A program made the position numbers and the translations under genes. 64,000 nt of DNA from Paenilisteria portnoyi (lineage in GTDB: Bacteria > Bacillota > Bacilli > Lactobacillales > Listeriaceae). Positions 16,596 to 26,691 of the stretch are shown here, piece by piece; positions within the stretch are counted from its first letter, which is position 1; each line of letters starts with the position of its first letter. The stretch lies in the NCBI RefSeq assembly GCF_014322795.1, contig NZ_JAASTT010000006.1, forward strand, positions 84,840-148,839, given 5' to 3'. A model generated the notes under the pieces. The model saw only the letters and a program-made list of their open reading frames with translations. It was not told where the DNA came from and searched no databases.

Positions 16596-17271
16596 AGCCA
16601 TAATCTCCTTGCTGTTCATCCCGAACGATTCTGCCGTTTTCAATAGCGATTACACGGTGCTTCAGAGTATTAACAATCTCTTTATTGTGTGTCGCCATCA
16701 CGATTGTCGTTCCGCGATTACTTATTTCTTCAAGGATATTCATGATTTCCCATGAAGTATCAGGATCGAGGTTCCCAGTTGGTTCATCTGCAATTAAAAC
16801 CTGTGGCATATTTGCAATCGAGCGAGCAATCGAAATCCGTTGTTGCTCACCGCCAGACAACTCATCTGGTAGCATTCTGACTTTATGTTTCAAATTAACT
16901 AGGTCAAGCACTTCCATGACACGGTCTTTGATGACTTTCGGATCTTCTTCTACTACTTCCATCGCATAAGCAATGTTTTCATAAACGGTTTTGCTTGGAA
17001 GCAATTTAAAATCCTGAAAAACAACACCGACATGTCTTCTTAAAAATGGTACTTCGCGATTCTTCATATTGAGTAAATCAAATTTACCAACATTAATCGT
17101 TCCTTTTGTCGCTCGCTCTTCGCGGTATATCATCTTGATAAAAGTCGATTTACCAGCACCACTCGGCCCTACGACATAAACGAATTCTCCCTGGTCAATC
17201 CGAATGTTCAATCCATTCGCGGCTGTAATACCATTGGGATACTTCTTGTAGACATCTTCCATAATAATCAT
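16585..17271 (-). CDS. ftsE: FtsE, cell-division ABC ATPase
   Basis: A 228-residue ABC ATPase with Walker A GPSGAGKST (about 36-44), signature ELSGGEQQR and Walker B VLIADEPTGNLD. Its ATP cycle drives FtsX. The start ATG follows AGGTG. A sigma-A -10 candidate TATAAT (minus strand, 17408-17413) lies about 140 bp upstream. Confidence 0.95.
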   Translation of the reverse strand: MIIMEDVYKKYPNGITAANGLNIRIDQGEFVYVVGPSGAGKSTFIKMIYREERATKGTINVGKFDLLNMKNREVPFLRRHVGVVFQDFKLLPSKTVYENIAYAMEVVEEDPKVIKDRVMEVLDLVNLKHKVRMLPDELSGGEQQRISIARSIANMPQVLIADEPTGNLDPDTSWEIMNILEEISNRGTTIVMATHNKEIVNTLKHRVIAIENGRIVRDEQQGDYGYEI

Positions 17272-17825
17272 TTTATCACCTAACTATGCCTTTCTTAAAT
17301 CAAGTTCGAATGATATAACGTGTAAGATAACCCGAATTGTACAATGAAGTCTCAAGCAAGACTCACCATTTTTGCTGAAGCACTTGAAGTCACAACGCAT
17401 AGTACAATTATAACACTTCAATCTTTCAGGTTCAGGTTAATTAGGTTACAGTTATATTTCAACCAATGACAAGTTTTATTTTATTCGCAACATACTTATT
17501 TACATTTCATTTTAATCGTTAAAAATCTTACGTCATTCTCTTTCTGTAAAAGACCATAAAAAAACGTGCCCGAATTTCCGCACTGTTTTACTACTCTCCT
17601 ATTGTACCGCGTTTTCCAGTGAATTAACATTACAGGGATATTAAAAATAGTTACAGTGAAATCAATTGGAATAGACCACTTCCGTCACCCAAATTCCTTC
17701 CTAGGTACTCTGAATTAACTTCTTGTTACACAACTGTTATACAAAGCATACTCTATTTTAAAAACTGTATTACAAAAAAGCAACATTAACATAATCGGTC
17801 AATGCTGCTCTATTTTATGGTCTAA
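17272..17825. other. ftsE-yitT intergenic region (554 bp)
   Basis: No convincing gene on either strand. It holds the yitT terminator (17773-17809), a TATAAT element at 17408-17413 (minus) suited to ftsEX, and a WalR-like direct repeat TGTTAC-N5-TGTTAT on the plus strand at 17724-17740. The rest is AT-rich. Confidence 0.6.
17773..17809 (-). terminator. Terminator after yitT
   Basis: Arms AGCAACATTAACAT (17779-17792) and GGTCAATGCTGCT (17797-17809), imperfect, followed on the minus strand by a T run. Confidence 0.7.
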
Positions 17826-18695
17826 CTATAGATTGAAGCCCTCTCCCATAACCTCACTTGCGCTCATAACAACCACAAATGCGTTTGGATCGATCTCTTT
17901 TATAACCCCTTTTAGCCTTGAAAATTCTGACTGAGCAATGACACACAACAAAATCTGTCTATCATCTTCTGTGTAACCACCTTTTGCCGATAGGCGTGTA
18001 ATGCCTCGATCAATTTTGTAAAGGATGGCGTGACGTATCTCATCTTGTTTTTCAGAAATAATAAGCACGGTTTTCGATTGATTGAGCCCGACTTGAACAA
18101 GGTCAATCGTTTTACTCGTAGCGAACAAGCCGATAAGCGCGTATAACCCCGACTCGATATCAAAAACAAACATAGCCGCAATAACGACAAATCCGTCAAT
18201 CAGCGCCACACAAATGCCCAGCGAAAGATTCGTGAATTTGTGTAAAATTTGGGCGATAACATCCGTACCGCCAGTCGATGCTTTACCCCTGAAAACAATA
18301 CCCAGACCCATCCCAACTAGCACACCACCAAATAATGCAGCAACAAGTGGTTCATGCGTCCAAACCGCCCAATCCGATGTCAAATAAACGAATAGTGGCA
18401 TAATCATCGTGCCAACAAAGGTTTTAATACCAAACTGATAGCCTAAGAAAAATACCCCTGCAAAGAATAGCGGGATGTTAAAAGCCCATTGAATATAAGC
18501 AGGCGTCCATCCTGTTAAATAGTTAATAATCGTACTAATCCCGCTCACACCACCAGAAGCAACATGATTTGGAAGTAGTAATACATTAAATGCTACAGCA
18601 ATAATGAACGCGCCTAAAATAACATTGACATACTCCATCGCCTTCGCTAATTTAGGCGTCAGTTTACGCCGTTTGACTTGTTTCATCTCTTTCAT
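17826..18695 (-). CDS. YitT-family membrane protein (DUF161/DUF2179)
   Basis: 289 residues: about five or six membrane helices in the first two-thirds (about 22-200) and a C-terminal DUF2179 ACT-like cytoplasmic domain (about 215-280, GGYTEDDRQILLCVIAQSE). Substrate and role are not established for this family; transporter or channel is often suggested. The start ATG has AAGGTG upstream and lies 9 bp after prfB, so the two are likely co-transcribed. Confidence 0.8.
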   Translation of the reverse strand: MKEMKQVKRRKLTPKLAKAMEYVNVILGAFIIAVAFNVLLLPNHVASGGVSGISTIINYLTGWTPAYIQWAFNIPLFFAGVFFLGYQFGIKTFVGTMIMPLFVYLTSDWAVWTHEPLVAALFGGVLVGMGLGIVFRGKASTGGTDVIAQILHKFTNLSLGICVALIDGFVVIAAMFVFDIESGLYALIGLFATSKTIDLVQVGLNQSKTVLIISEKQDEIRHAILYKIDRGITRLSAKGGYTEDDRQILLCVIAQSEFSRLKGVIKEIDPNAFVVVMSASEVMGEGFNL

Positions 18696-18704
18696 CTCTT
18701 CACC

Positions 18705-19806
18705 TTAATCGATCCGCGAGCGCAGATAACCATTGATAAATTCATCAATATCGCCATCCATCACCGCTTGTGTATTTCCTGTTTCAACGCTTGTACGGTG
18801 GTCTTTCACCATCGAATATGGATGGAATACGTAAGATCGTATTTGGCTTCCCCAGCCTATTTCCTTTTGTTCCCCGCGAAGTTCAGCAAGCTCTTTCTCT
18901 TTCTCCTCTTGCTCTTTTTGATACAATTTCGCTTTTAACATTTTCATTGCTTGATCACGATTTTTCAACTGCGAACGCTCGGATTGGCATGTGACAACAA
19001 TTCCAGATGGGATATGTGTCATTCGAACGGCTGAATCGGTCGTGTTAATATGCTGACCACCTGCACCGGTTGCGCGATACGTATCAATTTTTAAATCCTC
19101 TGGGCGAACTTCGATTTCAATATCATCATCCATTTCTGGCATTACATCACATGATACGAAAGATGTGTGGCGACGTCCTGAAGAATCAAATGGTGAAATA
19201 CGGACGAGACGGTGAACGCCTTTTTCCGCTTTTAAGTAGCCATATGCGTTATGTCCTTTAATGAGCAATGTGACACTTTTGATTCCCGCTTCATCCCCTG
19301 CTTGGTAATCCAACATCTCGACTTTGAAATCCTTCTTATCAGCCCAGCGTTGGTACATGCGCAGTAACATCGATCCCCAATCTTGTGACTCCGTTCCACC
19401 AGCTCCTGGGTGCAGTTCTAAAATCGCGTTATTTTTATCGTAAGGCTCGCTTAACATTAATTTCAATTCGAAATCGGTTAACTTTGCCACAAATTTCTCT
19501 AATTCTGTTTCTAATTCTGTTTGCAGCTCTTCATCTGCCTCTTCACGTAACAGTTCCAAGCTAAGTTCTAGGTTTTCTTGCTCTTCCTCCAACTCATGAA
19601 ACGCATTGTACGTCTCTTTGTAACCATTCGCCTCATTGATGACTTTCTGCGCCGCTTGTTGGTCATTCCAAAATTCTGGATCCAACATTTGATCCTCTAA
19701 CTCAGCAATTCGAACTTCTATGCTATCTAAGTCAAAGAGACCCCCTAAAGTCTTTGATTTGTTGGGTTGTCTTTTCTAGTTCATTGCGAATTTCAGCTAA
19801 TTCCAT
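18705..19806 (-). CDS. prfB: Peptide chain release factor 2 (programmed +1 frameshift)
   Basis: RF2 reads UGA and UAA stop codons. Translation starts at ATG 19806 (RBS GAGGTG) and runs 24 codons to an in-frame TGA at 19732-19734. The site is CTT-TGA-C preceded by the internal Shine-Dalgarno AGGGGG (19741-19746), the autoregulatory RF2 frameshift arrangement. After a +1 shift the frame continues to 18705, giving 366 residues, the normal length. The stop-recognition motif SPF and the catalytic GGQ (GAGGQHIN) are both present. Low RF2 allows the frameshift and restores synthesis. Confidence 0.97.
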
Positions 19807-19901
19807 TCTCAACACCTCTTTTTCAATTTTCATGCATAAAATAATGCACCTTTAATAATATAGCATACTTGACCGGAAACTGCGATTAGTATAGCGATTC
19901 C

Positions 19902-19932
19902 AAACAAAAAACCAGGAATTTTCCTGGTTTTT
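19902..19932 (-). terminator. Terminator after secA
   Basis: Arms AAAAACCAGGAA (19907-19918) and TTCCTGGTTTTT (19921-19932), with a minus-strand T run. It lies between secA and prfB, so prfB has its own promoter. Confidence 0.85.
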
Positions 19933-19940
19933 GCTCCTTA

Positions 19941-22454
19941 CTATTTCTCTTTTCCGTGACAATTCTTATACTTTTCGCCACTTCCACAAGGACACGGATC
20001 ATTACGCCCAATGTGTTGATCTTTGTGGACAGGTTGTTTCTTAGCAAGTGGTTTGCCTTCATTCGGGTCAATAGCATCACCCTTAGCCACTTGTTCACGT
20101 TCAAGATTTTGACGAATTTCAGCTTTCATAATGTAACGTGCTACTTCTTCATCGATAGAATTAATCATCGCTTCAAACATTTCGAAGCCTTCAGATTGAT
20201 ATTCACGTAACGGATCAATTTGACCATACGCACGTAAATGAATACCATCACGTAAATGATCCATTGCATCAATATGATCTACCCATTTCGTATCCACTAC
20301 ACGCAGCAATACTACTTTTTGGAACTCATTAAATTCTTCTTCTGGAAGCAATGTTTCTTTTTCATTATAAGCTTCATTCACTTTTTCTAAAATGAATTTT
20401 TGAATATCGCTAGTTTCCATATTTTTAATGTCATCTACACTGATTACGTCTTCCTGTAGCAAGTTAGCTTCCACGAAATCGATAATTCCTTGTAAATTCC
20501 ATTCTTCGCGATCTTCTTGTCTTGGTGCATTGGATTGAACCACAAAATTCACGACGTTTTGAATCATTGGTTCGATAACAGAGCGTAAATTATTCTCAGC
20601 GGTAATAACTGCATAACGCTGTTTATAAATAACTTCACGTTGCTGACGTAGAACATCATCGTATTGCAGTACTTGTTTACGTGAATCAAAGTTATTTCCT
20701 TCGACACGTTTTTGAGCAGATTCAACAGCACGACTAACCATTTTACTTTGAATAGCTTCGTCGTCCATTCCAAATCGTTCCATCATTGATTTCATGTTAT
20801 CTGAACCGAAACGTTTCATCAATTCATCTTCCATCGAAAGATAGAATTGTGTCACACCTGGGTCACCTTGACGACCTGCACGACCACGCAACTGATTATC
20901 AATACGTCTTGATTCATGGCGTTCTGTACCGATAACAGCTAAACCACCAGCTTCAATTGTACCTTCACCGAGTTTAATATCCGTACCACGACCAGCCATA
21001 TTCGTTGCAATCGTTACAGAGCCTTTTTCCCCAGCAAACTGGATAATTTCAGCTTCTTTTTCATGTTGTTTCGCATTCAAAACACTATGTGGTACACCTT
21101 TGCGTTTTAATTTATGGGAGATAACCTCAGACGTTTCGATTGCTACTGTACCAACTAGTACTGGTTGTCCATTCGCATAACGTTCTGCAATATCTTCTAC
21201 CACGGCATTAAATTTCGCATCAATCGATGTGTAGATTAAATCGGCTCGGTCATCACGAATGATTGGCTTGTTCGTTGGAATTTCGATAACACGCATATTA
21301 TAAATATCACGGAATTCTTCTTCTTCCGTTTTAGCCGTACCTGTCATACCAGATAACTTCTTATACATACGGAAATAGTTCTGGAACGTAATAGTCGCCA
21401 TTGTTTGTGACTCATTTTGGATTGTAACGCCTTCTTTAGCTTCAAGCGCTTGGTGCAAGCCTTCACTGAAACGACGACCTTTCATAATACGACCAGTAAA
21501 TTGGTCTACAATTAGTACTTCGTCATCTTGCACAACATAGTCAACATCAAGATGCATTGTATAGTTAGCTTTCAAAGCTTGTGCAATATGATGTAGCAAA
21601 GTGGAGCTTTCTATGTCAAATAAATTCTCGACGTCGAAATACTTCTCACCTTTTGTCATACCTTCTTCGGTCATATACACTGATTTCGTCTTGATATCAA
21701 CCGTGTAGTCTTTCTCCACTGTCAATGTTTCAACGAATGAATTAGCACGAACGTATAGAATAGTCGATTTCTCTGCTTGACCAGAAATAATCAATGGTGT
21801 TCTTGCTTCATCGACAAGGATAGAATCGACCTCATCAATGACAGCATAAGAAAGCGGGCGCTGAACCATTTGCTCTTTATAAACAACCATGTTATCACGC
21901 AAGTAGTCAAAGCCTAATTCATTATTCGTACTATACGTAATATCCGCAGCATATGCTTCACGTTTTTCTTCGCTGGAAAGGACATTCAGATTAAGTCCAA
22001 CTGATAAACCAAGGAAATTATATAGAACTCCCATCTCTTCAGCATCACGTTGCGACAAGTACTCATTGACTGTAACAACATGAACACCATTGCCTGAGAG
22101 CGCATTTAAATAAACTGGTAGCGTTGCTGTCAAAGTTTTACCTTCCCCGGTTCTCATCTCTGCGATATTACCTTCGTGTAGCACAATACCACCCATTAAT
22201 TGAACACGGAACGGGAACATGCCTAATGCACGCTTTGCTCCTTCACGCGCCACAGCAAAAGCCTCAACCAAAAGGGAATCCAGTGTTTCCCCATTCTGAT
22301 ATCGCTCTTTAAACGCTTCTGTTTTCTCACGTATCTCATCATCAGAAAGCTTTGCTGTTTCTTCTGCTAGCGCCTCAATCTGATCTGCTTTCTTCTCTAG
22401 ATACTTGACATCTTTTTTACCAGATTCAAATATCTTTTTTAATAAACCTGCCAT
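19941..22454 (-). CDS. secA: SecA, preprotein translocase ATPase
   Basis: An 837-residue motor that pushes preproteins through SecYEG. NBD1 Walker A is [13 protein letters not shown]-type box [23 protein letters not shown]; the SAT-like and NBD2 segments are intact ([10 protein letters not shown]), and a C-terminal zinc-binding motif [14 protein letters not shown] is kept, which usually contacts chaperones or the membrane. The frame is open to 22499 but GAGGAG lies 9 bases before ATG 22454 ([10 protein letters not shown]), the usual N-terminus. This is the housekeeping SecA1. Confidence 0.97.
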   Translation of the reverse strand: MAGLLKKIFESGKKDVKYLEKKADQIEALAEETAKLSDDEIREKTEAFKERYQNGETLDSLLVEAFAVAREGAKRALGMFPFRVQLMGGIVLHEGNIAEMRTGEGKTLTATLPVYLNALSGNGVHVVTVNEYLSQRDAEEMGVLYNFLGLSVGLNLNVLSSEEKREAYAADITYSTNNELGFDYLRDNMVVYKEQMVQRPLSYAVIDEVDSILVDEARTPLIISGQAEKSTILYVRANSFVETLTVEKDYTVDIKTKSVYMTEEGMTKGEKYFDVENLFDIESSTLLHHIAQALKANYTMHLDVDYVVQDDEVLIVDQFTGRIMKGRRFSEGLHQALEAKEGVTIQNESQTMATITFQNYFRMYKKLSGMTGTAKTEEEEFRDIYNMRVIEIPTNKPIIRDDRADLIYTSIDAKFNAVVEDIAERYANGQPVLVGTVAIETSEVISHKLKRKGVPHSVLNAKQHEKEAEIIQFAGEKGSVTIATNMAGRGTDIKLGEGTIEAGGLAVIGTERHESRRIDNQLRGRAGRQGDPGVTQFYLSMEDELMKRFGSDNMKSMMERFGMDDEAIQSKMVSRAVESAQKRVEGNNFDSRKQVLQYDDVLRQQREVIYKQRYAVITAENNLRSVIEPMIQNVVNFVVQSNAPRQEDREEWNLQGIIDFVEANLLQEDVISVDDIKNMETSDIQKFILEKVNEAYNEKETLLPEEEFNEFQKVVLLRVVDTKWVDHIDAMDHLRDGIHLRAYGQIDPLREYQSEGFEMFEAMINSIDEEVARYIMKAEIRQNLEREQVAKGDAIDPNEGKPLAKKQPVHKDQHIGRNDPCPCGSGEKYKNCHGKEK

Positions 22455-22782
22455 GATCTTATTCTCCTCTACTGTTTCTATACTTTCCCTGAAGTTCAAA
22501 TCGTTGCGTTCTTCCCATTTTCTGACGCAACTGCCTTATCACAGGCACACTAGACAATTCTATCATCTTTCGCCTGCCTTTTACAACCTGTTTTCCTGTG
22601 AACATTTCGACGCATTTCCCTTGATTCTGTATAAAAGCCTAAGCTATGCGCTTTATTTAAATAAAAAATATCTTCTCAAGCTCATTTTTTCGTCATTCAC
22701 TTTTTTATTTCTGATTGGGTATTGACAACAAAAGCCGAGATCCCCTTGTTTTGGATCCCGGCTTTTTAGAAGACAATCTAAG
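22455..22782. other. hpf-secA intergenic region (328 bp)
   Basis: No gene seen. It contains the hpf terminator (22729-22767) and a secA promoter candidate: TTGTAA (22581-22586) 18 bp from TAGAAT (22557-22562), with an extended TGA before the -10, all on the minus strand. Confidence 0.65.
22729..22767 (-). terminator. Terminator after hpf
   Basis: Arms AAAGCCGAGATCCCC (22731-22745) and GGATCCCGGCTTTTT (22753-22767), nearly perfect, followed on the minus strand by TTTTG. Confidence 0.85.
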
Positions 22783-23346
22783 TTAATTGGTTTCAATCAA
22801 ACCGTATTTACCATCTTTACGACGATACACGATGTTTGTCCCGTCTGACTCCGCATCTGTGTATACAAAGAAACTATGACCTAATAAATTCATTTGGAGT
22901 ACAGCTTCCTCACTATCCATTGGTTTCAAAGAAAATTCCTTTGTACGAACAATGTCTAGCTCACTGTCATTCTCAAACTCATCTGATGCAGCGCTACCGT
23001 TTGCTTCAGAAAAAGCAAAGTAATCATGCTCAGCACCTTTATCACGGAATTTACGATTTACTTTTGTTTTATGTTTACGAATCTGTCTCTCTAATTTGTC
23101 TACAATTAAATCAATACTTGCATATAAATCCCCGCTCGTTTCTTCAGCACGTAGCACTAAATTTTTGAGAGGAATGGTCACTTCGACCTTTGCATTTTTA
23201 TCGGAATAAACTTTAAGATTCACATGGACATTAGCATCTGGAGCCTCGCTGAAATAGCGCTCTAATTTGTCGATTTTCTTTTCAACATACTCTCTAATTG
23301 GCTCCGTTACTTCAATGTTTTCGCCACGAATGTTATACTTTAACAT
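22783..23346 (-). CDS. hpf: Long-form ribosome hibernation promoting factor
   Basis: 187 residues: N-terminal S30AE domain (about 1-95) that blocks the decoding centre, linker, and C-terminal domain (about 125-187, [28 protein letters not shown]) that dimerises 70S ribosomes into 100S. It is the long, self-sufficient form of Firmicutes. The start ATG 23346 follows AAAGGAGG; the upstream in-frame codons overlap that RBS. Single gene between comFC and secA with its own terminator. Confidence 0.95.
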   Translation of the reverse strand: MLKYNIRGENIEVTEPIREYVEKKIDKLERYFSEAPDANVHVNLKVYSDKNAKVEVTIPLKNLVLRAEETSGDLYASIDLIVDKLERQIRKHKTKVNRKFRDKGAEHDYFAFSEANGSAASDEFENDSELDIVRTKEFSLKPMDSEEAVLQMNLLGHSFFVYTDAESDGTNIVYRRKDGKYGLIETN

Positions 23347-23561
23347 AGCAATTCCTCCTTTGAAATAAAACAAATCATACTTTACAAGAAGTGAATGACT
23401 TCTTAGATACAGTCTACGTTATAATGTAGTATTTTGCAAACATTTACACGGAGCAAAATTACTATATTCCAACCGTTTACATAGTCTGTAAGTATGATGC
23501 TGTTACTCTATTCATTCCACAAATCCTCAAATACAAACCTAAAATGATTGAAAATTTCGCT

Positions 23562-24251
23562 TTAACGGAAAATAGTGAGCGACGATACGCTTTTAGCACC
23601 CGCTTTTATAAGTGCTTCTGCCGCTAAATGTAATGTCGCCCCTGTTGTATAGATGTCATCAATCAATACTATTTCTTTGGATTGCACAGCTATTTTATTT
23701 TCTACAAAAAAGAATTGTTCCTGCTCAATTCTTTCCTTACGTGTTTTTTTAGATTGCTTCTCAGTATGCTCCCTTCTCAGCTCCGTCTCAAATGAAATAT
23801 CAGCTAAGTGAAGGAGCCCTTCCGTTTGATTGAATCCCCGCTCTTTTCTTCGCTCTAAACTAATTGGAAGCGGTATCGTCATATCTTTATCCATTTCCAT
23901 CCACTTTCTTTTTAAAGGAGTTGCAAAGACTGCGGCAATCGCATAATCTCCTCTATATTTATAAAGTGTCATTAAATCCTTAGCAAATTCATTATACGCG
24001 TAACAAGCTATATTTTTTTGTAAGTAGCCTTGCCTCTCTTTTACTGCCCATTTTTGGCAATCTTCACAGACTATTGCTTTATCGGAGCCTTCCATCTGCC
24101 TGCCACACTTACCACAGACAACACCTTCAATTCGGCTCAACTTAGATGCACATCTAACACAAATCACACGTTCCTTTTCTAGCATAAATAAACTACCCCA
24201 AGAAATTTCTGATACCAATTCAGCTCTACATAGCAAGCATTTACTTTTCAT
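23562..24251 (-). CDS. comFC: ComFC, phosphoribosyltransferase-like competence protein
   Basis: 229 residues: an N-terminal set of CxxC zinc-binding pairs (CLLC, CVRC, CGKC, CEDC within about residues 5-65) and a type I phosphoribosyltransferase domain with the PRPP loop IVLIDDIYTTGATL near 190. It acts with ComFA in handling imported single-stranded DNA. It overlaps comFA by 11 bp. It appears intact. Confidence 0.92.
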   Translation of the reverse strand: MKSKCLLCRAELVSEISWGSLFMLEKERVICVRCASKLSRIEGVVCGKCGRQMEGSDKAIVCEDCQKWAVKERQGYLQKNIACYAYNEFAKDLMTLYKYRGDYAIAAVFATPLKRKWMEMDKDMTIPLPISLERRKERGFNQTEGLLHLADISFETELRREHTEKQSKKTRKERIEQEQFFFVENKIAVQSKEIVLIDDIYTTGATLHLAAEALIKAGAKSVSSLTIFR

Positions 24252-25584
24252 CTAATAATCCCTGGCGAATTCCTAGTTGATTCATCATTTTGATTTGTGC
24301 AATCGCTAACGCCATATTTTTAGATACACCGTTATGAAAAAATAATACGTCTCCTCGAGGATAATCAAATTTCCGTCCAGCGCGACCAGATATTTGGACA
24401 AGTGCTGATTCTGTGAAAATTCTTCCTTCACTTCCAAAAACTCCTACCTGTACATTTGTAAAGGTTACCCCTCGTTCAAGAATTGTCGTTGTTAGTAATA
24501 ATTTAATAGTACCGTCGCGCATCTGCTGTACCTTTTCTTTCCTTTCTGGATCAGCAGAATGTACTGTCAAAAGCGGCTCAAAATCTAGTTGTTCAAGAAT
24601 GCCCGCTGCTTCTAACATAACTTTTATTTCTGGAAAAAATAATAGAACAGGACATCCCTCGTCCAGCTTCTGTCGCATCCAGTGGAGTATTTTGCTAGGT
24701 ATTTTTTGTTTTTGTATTCTTTTTTTCCAATTACCTATCCATATTTTCTGAGGAACAGGGAGCGATTTTCTATGGTATCTTGCTGGAACTTTGACAAAAT
24801 TACGCTTGCCATTATCACATTCTTTTTGCCATTTTCTATCTGGAGTTGCTGTGATAAAAATGGAACACCCCGTACGCAATTGTGCCTTTTTAACAGCGTA
24901 CTCCAAAAACGGATCTTTAGCATATGGAAAGGCATCCACCTCATCTATGAAAACAACATCAAATGCTTCATAAAATCTCACTAACTGATGGGTCGTGGCT
25001 ACTACAAAGCGTTCGCCATTGTAGACATCTGTTGAATCCCCATATAAACAAACCATCTCCACATCTGGAAATACTTCTTGTAGTCGTGGAAATAGCTCCA
25101 AACAGACATCTACTCTGGGTGACGCAACGCATAAACGCCCACCATGAATTAGCACTTCATTCATTCCTTCAAACATCATTTCTGTCTTTCCAGATCCTGC
25201 GACAGCCCATAAAAGCAAGTCTTCTCTCTCCGTTACAGCCTGATATACTTTGTCAGATGCCACGCTTTGACCTGGGGATAACTCTCCTTTCCAAGCCAAG
25301 TAAGTACTCTTCTGATGCGGAACGCTAGTCACACTCGGTAAAAAGAAAAGATTAGTGCATTCTGTCATTTTCCCCATTATAATACAATTCCTGCAGTACC
25401 AACATTCTTCACTATCACACTGACTACAAGGGGATTTAAAAAATAGCTCTTCTAGATTATTTCCACATCTAAAACACATTTTCTTACTGTCATTGATTTG
25501 AATCGCTTTAACTTGTTGCATATCAGTAGTATCAAGAATTTCCTCTTTTAAAAACAACCGTCCCTCTATTTTACTTTGCAACAT
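24241..25584 (-). CDS. comFA: ComFA, DNA-uptake helicase/translocase
   Basis: 447 residues: N-terminal four-Cys zinc finger (CFRC ... CSQC, CWYCRNC), then a superfamily-2 helicase core with Walker A AVAGSGKTE, DEAD-like box VFIDEVDAF, and the SAT-like motif ITATP. It is an ATP-driven motor for transforming DNA across the membrane. The open frame begins at 25632; ATG 25584 just behind GAGGTG is taken as start, and ATG 25599 is an alternative. No ComK box (AAAA-N5-TTTT pair) was found in the 150 bp upstream. Confidence 0.9.
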   Translation of the reverse strand: MLQSKIEGRLFLKEEILDTTDMQQVKAIQINDSKKMCFRCGNNLEELFFKSPCSQCDSEECWYCRNCIIMGKMTECTNLFFLPSVTSVPHQKSTYLAWKGELSPGQSVASDKVYQAVTEREDLLLWAVAGSGKTEMMFEGMNEVLIHGGRLCVASPRVDVCLELFPRLQEVFPDVEMVCLYGDSTDVYNGERFVVATTHQLVRFYEAFDVVFIDEVDAFPYAKDPFLEYAVKKAQLRTGCSIFITATPDRKWQKECDNGKRNFVKVPARYHRKSLPVPQKIWIGNWKKRIQKQKIPSKILHWMRQKLDEGCPVLLFFPEIKVMLEAAGILEQLDFEPLLTVHSADPERKEKVQQMRDGTIKLLLTTTILERGVTFTNVQVGVFGSEGRIFTESALVQISGRAGRKFDYPRGDVLFFHNGVSKNMALAIAQIKMMNQLGIRQGLLDEK

Positions 25585-25781
25585 CCTCACCTCGTACATC
25601 CATTTATACACGAAAGAAAAAAGAATTGCCAATGGCTAATTTTAGATTCTCAGCCCCCATTATGTCTTTATCGATGCATGTATCATAGCAATATTTACTT
25701 TTTTATCTGGTTTTCAAACTTTTTGTGACCGATTTGGACTTTTTTATGCTTTTTATTTTTTCTTACTCATAAGCTATACTA

Positions 25782-25805
25782 AAAAAAACCTCCTAAATTA
25801 GGAGG
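25782..25805 (-). terminator. Terminator after degV
   Basis: Perfect palindrome CCTCCTAAATTAGGAGG (25789-25805) followed on the minus strand by eight T residues. Confidence 0.9.
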
Positions 25806-25815
25806 CTGAAAATAT

Positions 25816-26667
25816 TTATTTTATTGTCCACACGAGAGCTAACGAGCCTTCACCGAGATGCGTTGCAATAACTGGTCCAAAATAACTAATATGAAAAACT
25901 ACATCAGGATGAGCCTTTTTTAACTCAACTCTCCAAGTCTCTGCTTTTTCATAACAGTTGCCATGAACAATATACGCCTGCTGTGCTTGACCATTTTTTA
26001 TAGCCTCTGTTAAAAGACCTTCAATTCTACGGAAAGCTTTTTTCTGCGTTCTAATTTTTTCAAAAAGAACGATCTTTGTCTCTTCGAAATGAAGGATTGG
26101 CTTAATTTGGAGGACACTTCCAATCATCGCTTGGGCATTGGAAAGTCTACCTCCTCTTGCAAGGTGATTTAAGTCATCCACGATAAAATAGGCACCCATA
26201 GCATCACGCATGGCATCTAATTGTCTCAAAACCGCGCCTAGTTCAGCTTTTGTAGCGACCAATTCTGCTGCTTTCTCTACCAGCATTCCCATAGCCATAC
26301 AAGCTATTTCTGAATCGTAGGCAACAACATGAACACCCTCCACCATTTTTCCGGCAGATACGGCATTTTGATACGTACCACTGATACCACTGCTCAAATG
26401 AATGCTAATTACTGTATCATAGCCCTTATCACGTAGTTTTTCATATAGCAGAACAAAGTCACCAGGCGCTGGTTGTGAAGTTGTCGGAAAAGATTTTGCC
26501 GCCTTCACAATACCGTAAAAATTGCTTTCATCAATATCCTTGTTCTCCACATAAGACTTTCCGTCAATTGTCACAGAAAGCGCCACGCTATAAATCTCAA
26601 ACTTATCGATTACTGCTTGGGGTAAATAAGCAGTACTGTCAGTCACGATGGCAATTTTCTCCCCCAT
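25816..26667 (-). CDS. DegV-family fatty-acid-binding protein
   Basis: 283 residues with the DegV fold: N-terminal IAIVTDSTAYLP, TTSQPAPGDF (Thr/Ser contacting the carboxylate), SSGISGTYQNA (conserved fatty-acid head-group site), and LARGGRLSNAQA. Family members (FakB) present fatty acids to the kinase FakA; whether this copy acts with FakA is not shown here. RBS GAGGTGA lies close before ATG. It is 24 bp downstream of degU and probably in the same operon. Confidence 0.9.
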   Translation of the reverse strand: MGEKIAIVTDSTAYLPQAVIDKFEIYSVALSVTIDGKSYVENKDIDESNFYGIVKAAKSFPTTSQPAPGDFVLLYEKLRDKGYDTVISIHLSSGISGTYQNAVSAGKMVEGVHVVAYDSEIACMAMGMLVEKAAELVATKAELGAVLRQLDAMRDAMGAYFIVDDLNHLARGGRLSNAQAMIGSVLQIKPILHFEETKIVLFEKIRTQKKAFRRIEGLLTEAIKNGQAQQAYIVHGNCYEKAETWRVELKKAHPDVVFHISYFGPVIATHLGEGSLALVWTIK

Positions 26668-26691
26668 AAAGTCACCTCAAATTTAACGATT

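Noticed and set aside
19732..19806. prfB as a pseudogene with an internal stop
   Set aside because: The stop sits in the canonical +1 frameshift signal and both frames are intact.
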